NCBI GenBank assembly: GCA_013153825.1
Contig: JAADDP010000016.1
Location: 1-5,160 of the forward strand
Length of the DNA: 5,160 bases
DNA from: Campylobacterota bacterium
Lineage (GTDB): Bacteria > Campylobacterota > Campylobacteria > Campylobacterales > Sulfurovaceae
Reading direction: 5' to 3'
Position 1 is the first letter of the stretch. Each line of letters opens with the position of its first letter. Shown one piece after another: positions 5,070 to 5,160 of this stretch. The position numbers and the translations under genes were made by a program. The notes below the pieces were generated by a model. That model saw nothing but the letters and a program-made list of their open reading frames with translations, had not been told where the DNA came from and searched no databases.

Positions 5070-5160
5070 ATGAAACACCTAAGAGGCTACAGAAAACGCT
5101 ACTTTAAGCTATCTATAATTGCTATGTACTCTACTCTCCATAAGCTCTGCTGGATAGATA
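5070..5160 (+). CDS. Possible start of an unknown gene (30 codons, open at the edge)
   Basis: An ATG at 5070 opens a frame that stays open to the right edge. I do not recognise the product: the first residues are basic (MKHLRGYRKRYFKL) and then more hydrophobic, with a CW near the edge, and no motif can be named. A plus-strand TATAAT lies 29 bases before the ATG, but there is no Shine-Dalgarno sequence. The minus strand is an equal rival: two of its frames are open from the edge until TAG at 5099-5101 and 5109-5111, so this could instead be the tail of a gene upstream of mdh. Thirty open codons is weak evidence. Confidence 0.2.
   Translation, partial: MKHLRGYRKRYFKLSIIAMYSTLHKLCWID

Larger units (their letters stand above)
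4857..5160. other. AT-rich region upstream of mdh without a confident gene
   Basis: These 304 bases hold the mdh ribosome site and promoter, an inverted repeat around that promoter, a GC-richer patch at about 4954-4998, two AT-only inverted repeats (5010-5028 and 5029-5061), two plus-strand TATAAT boxes (5009-5014 and 5036-5041), and a plus-strand frame open from 5070 to the edge. No tRNA, rRNA, recognised riboswitch or mobile-element end could be identified. The layout fits a divergent promoter region if the frame from 5070 is real. Confidence 0.6.

Overview
The window is AT-rich DNA, dense with genes, almost certainly from a bacterial chromosome. The proteins look like those of Campylobacterota, most plausibly an autotrophic sulfur- or hydrogen-oxidising lineage of the Sulfurimonas/Sulfurovum/Thiovulum kind. 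This rests on the style of the malate dehydrogenase, on the N-terminus of the cytochrome, and on AT-rich sigma70-like promoters with weak -35 boxes. It is recognition by eye, not a search result. No mobile element, RNA gene, CRISPR array or phage signal is visible.

Layout, read along the minus strand from right to left: (i) 4857-5160, an AT-rich intergenic region with a mdh promoter, several AT-only inverted repeats, a small GC-richer patch, and a doubtful partial plus-strand reading frame from 5070; (ii) mdh, malate dehydrogenase, 3903-4856; (iii) an ETF:quinone oxidoreductase, 2163-3821 (start moved inward from 3845), with its own TATAAT box in the 81-base gap; (iv) 15 bases further on, one long gene at 201-2147 encoding EtfB and EtfA fused in a single polypeptide; (v) 25 bases further on, the first 58 codons of a c-type cytochrome with a Sec signal peptide and a CKGCH heme site, running off the left edge.

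Genes iii-v are tightly spaced and probably one transcript. Together they suggest an electron route: a cytoplasmic electron donor, then the fused ETF, then the membrane-associated flavin/4Fe-4S ETF-QO, then the quinone pool (menaquinone in this phylum), with a periplasmic cytochrome c encoded last. The donor is not visible; no acyl-CoA dehydrogenase is encoded here. The EtfB half has a GRQ..DGDTA segment like that of clostridial NADH-using ETFs, so NADH is a reasonable candidate donor and flavin-based bifurcation is possible but unproven. Mdh, with a GRN triplet where NAD-specific relatives carry Asp, may use NADP(H). The points most worth following are the ETF fusion, its NADH-type motif paired with a canonical ETF-QO and a cytochrome, and the inverted repeats around the promoters.
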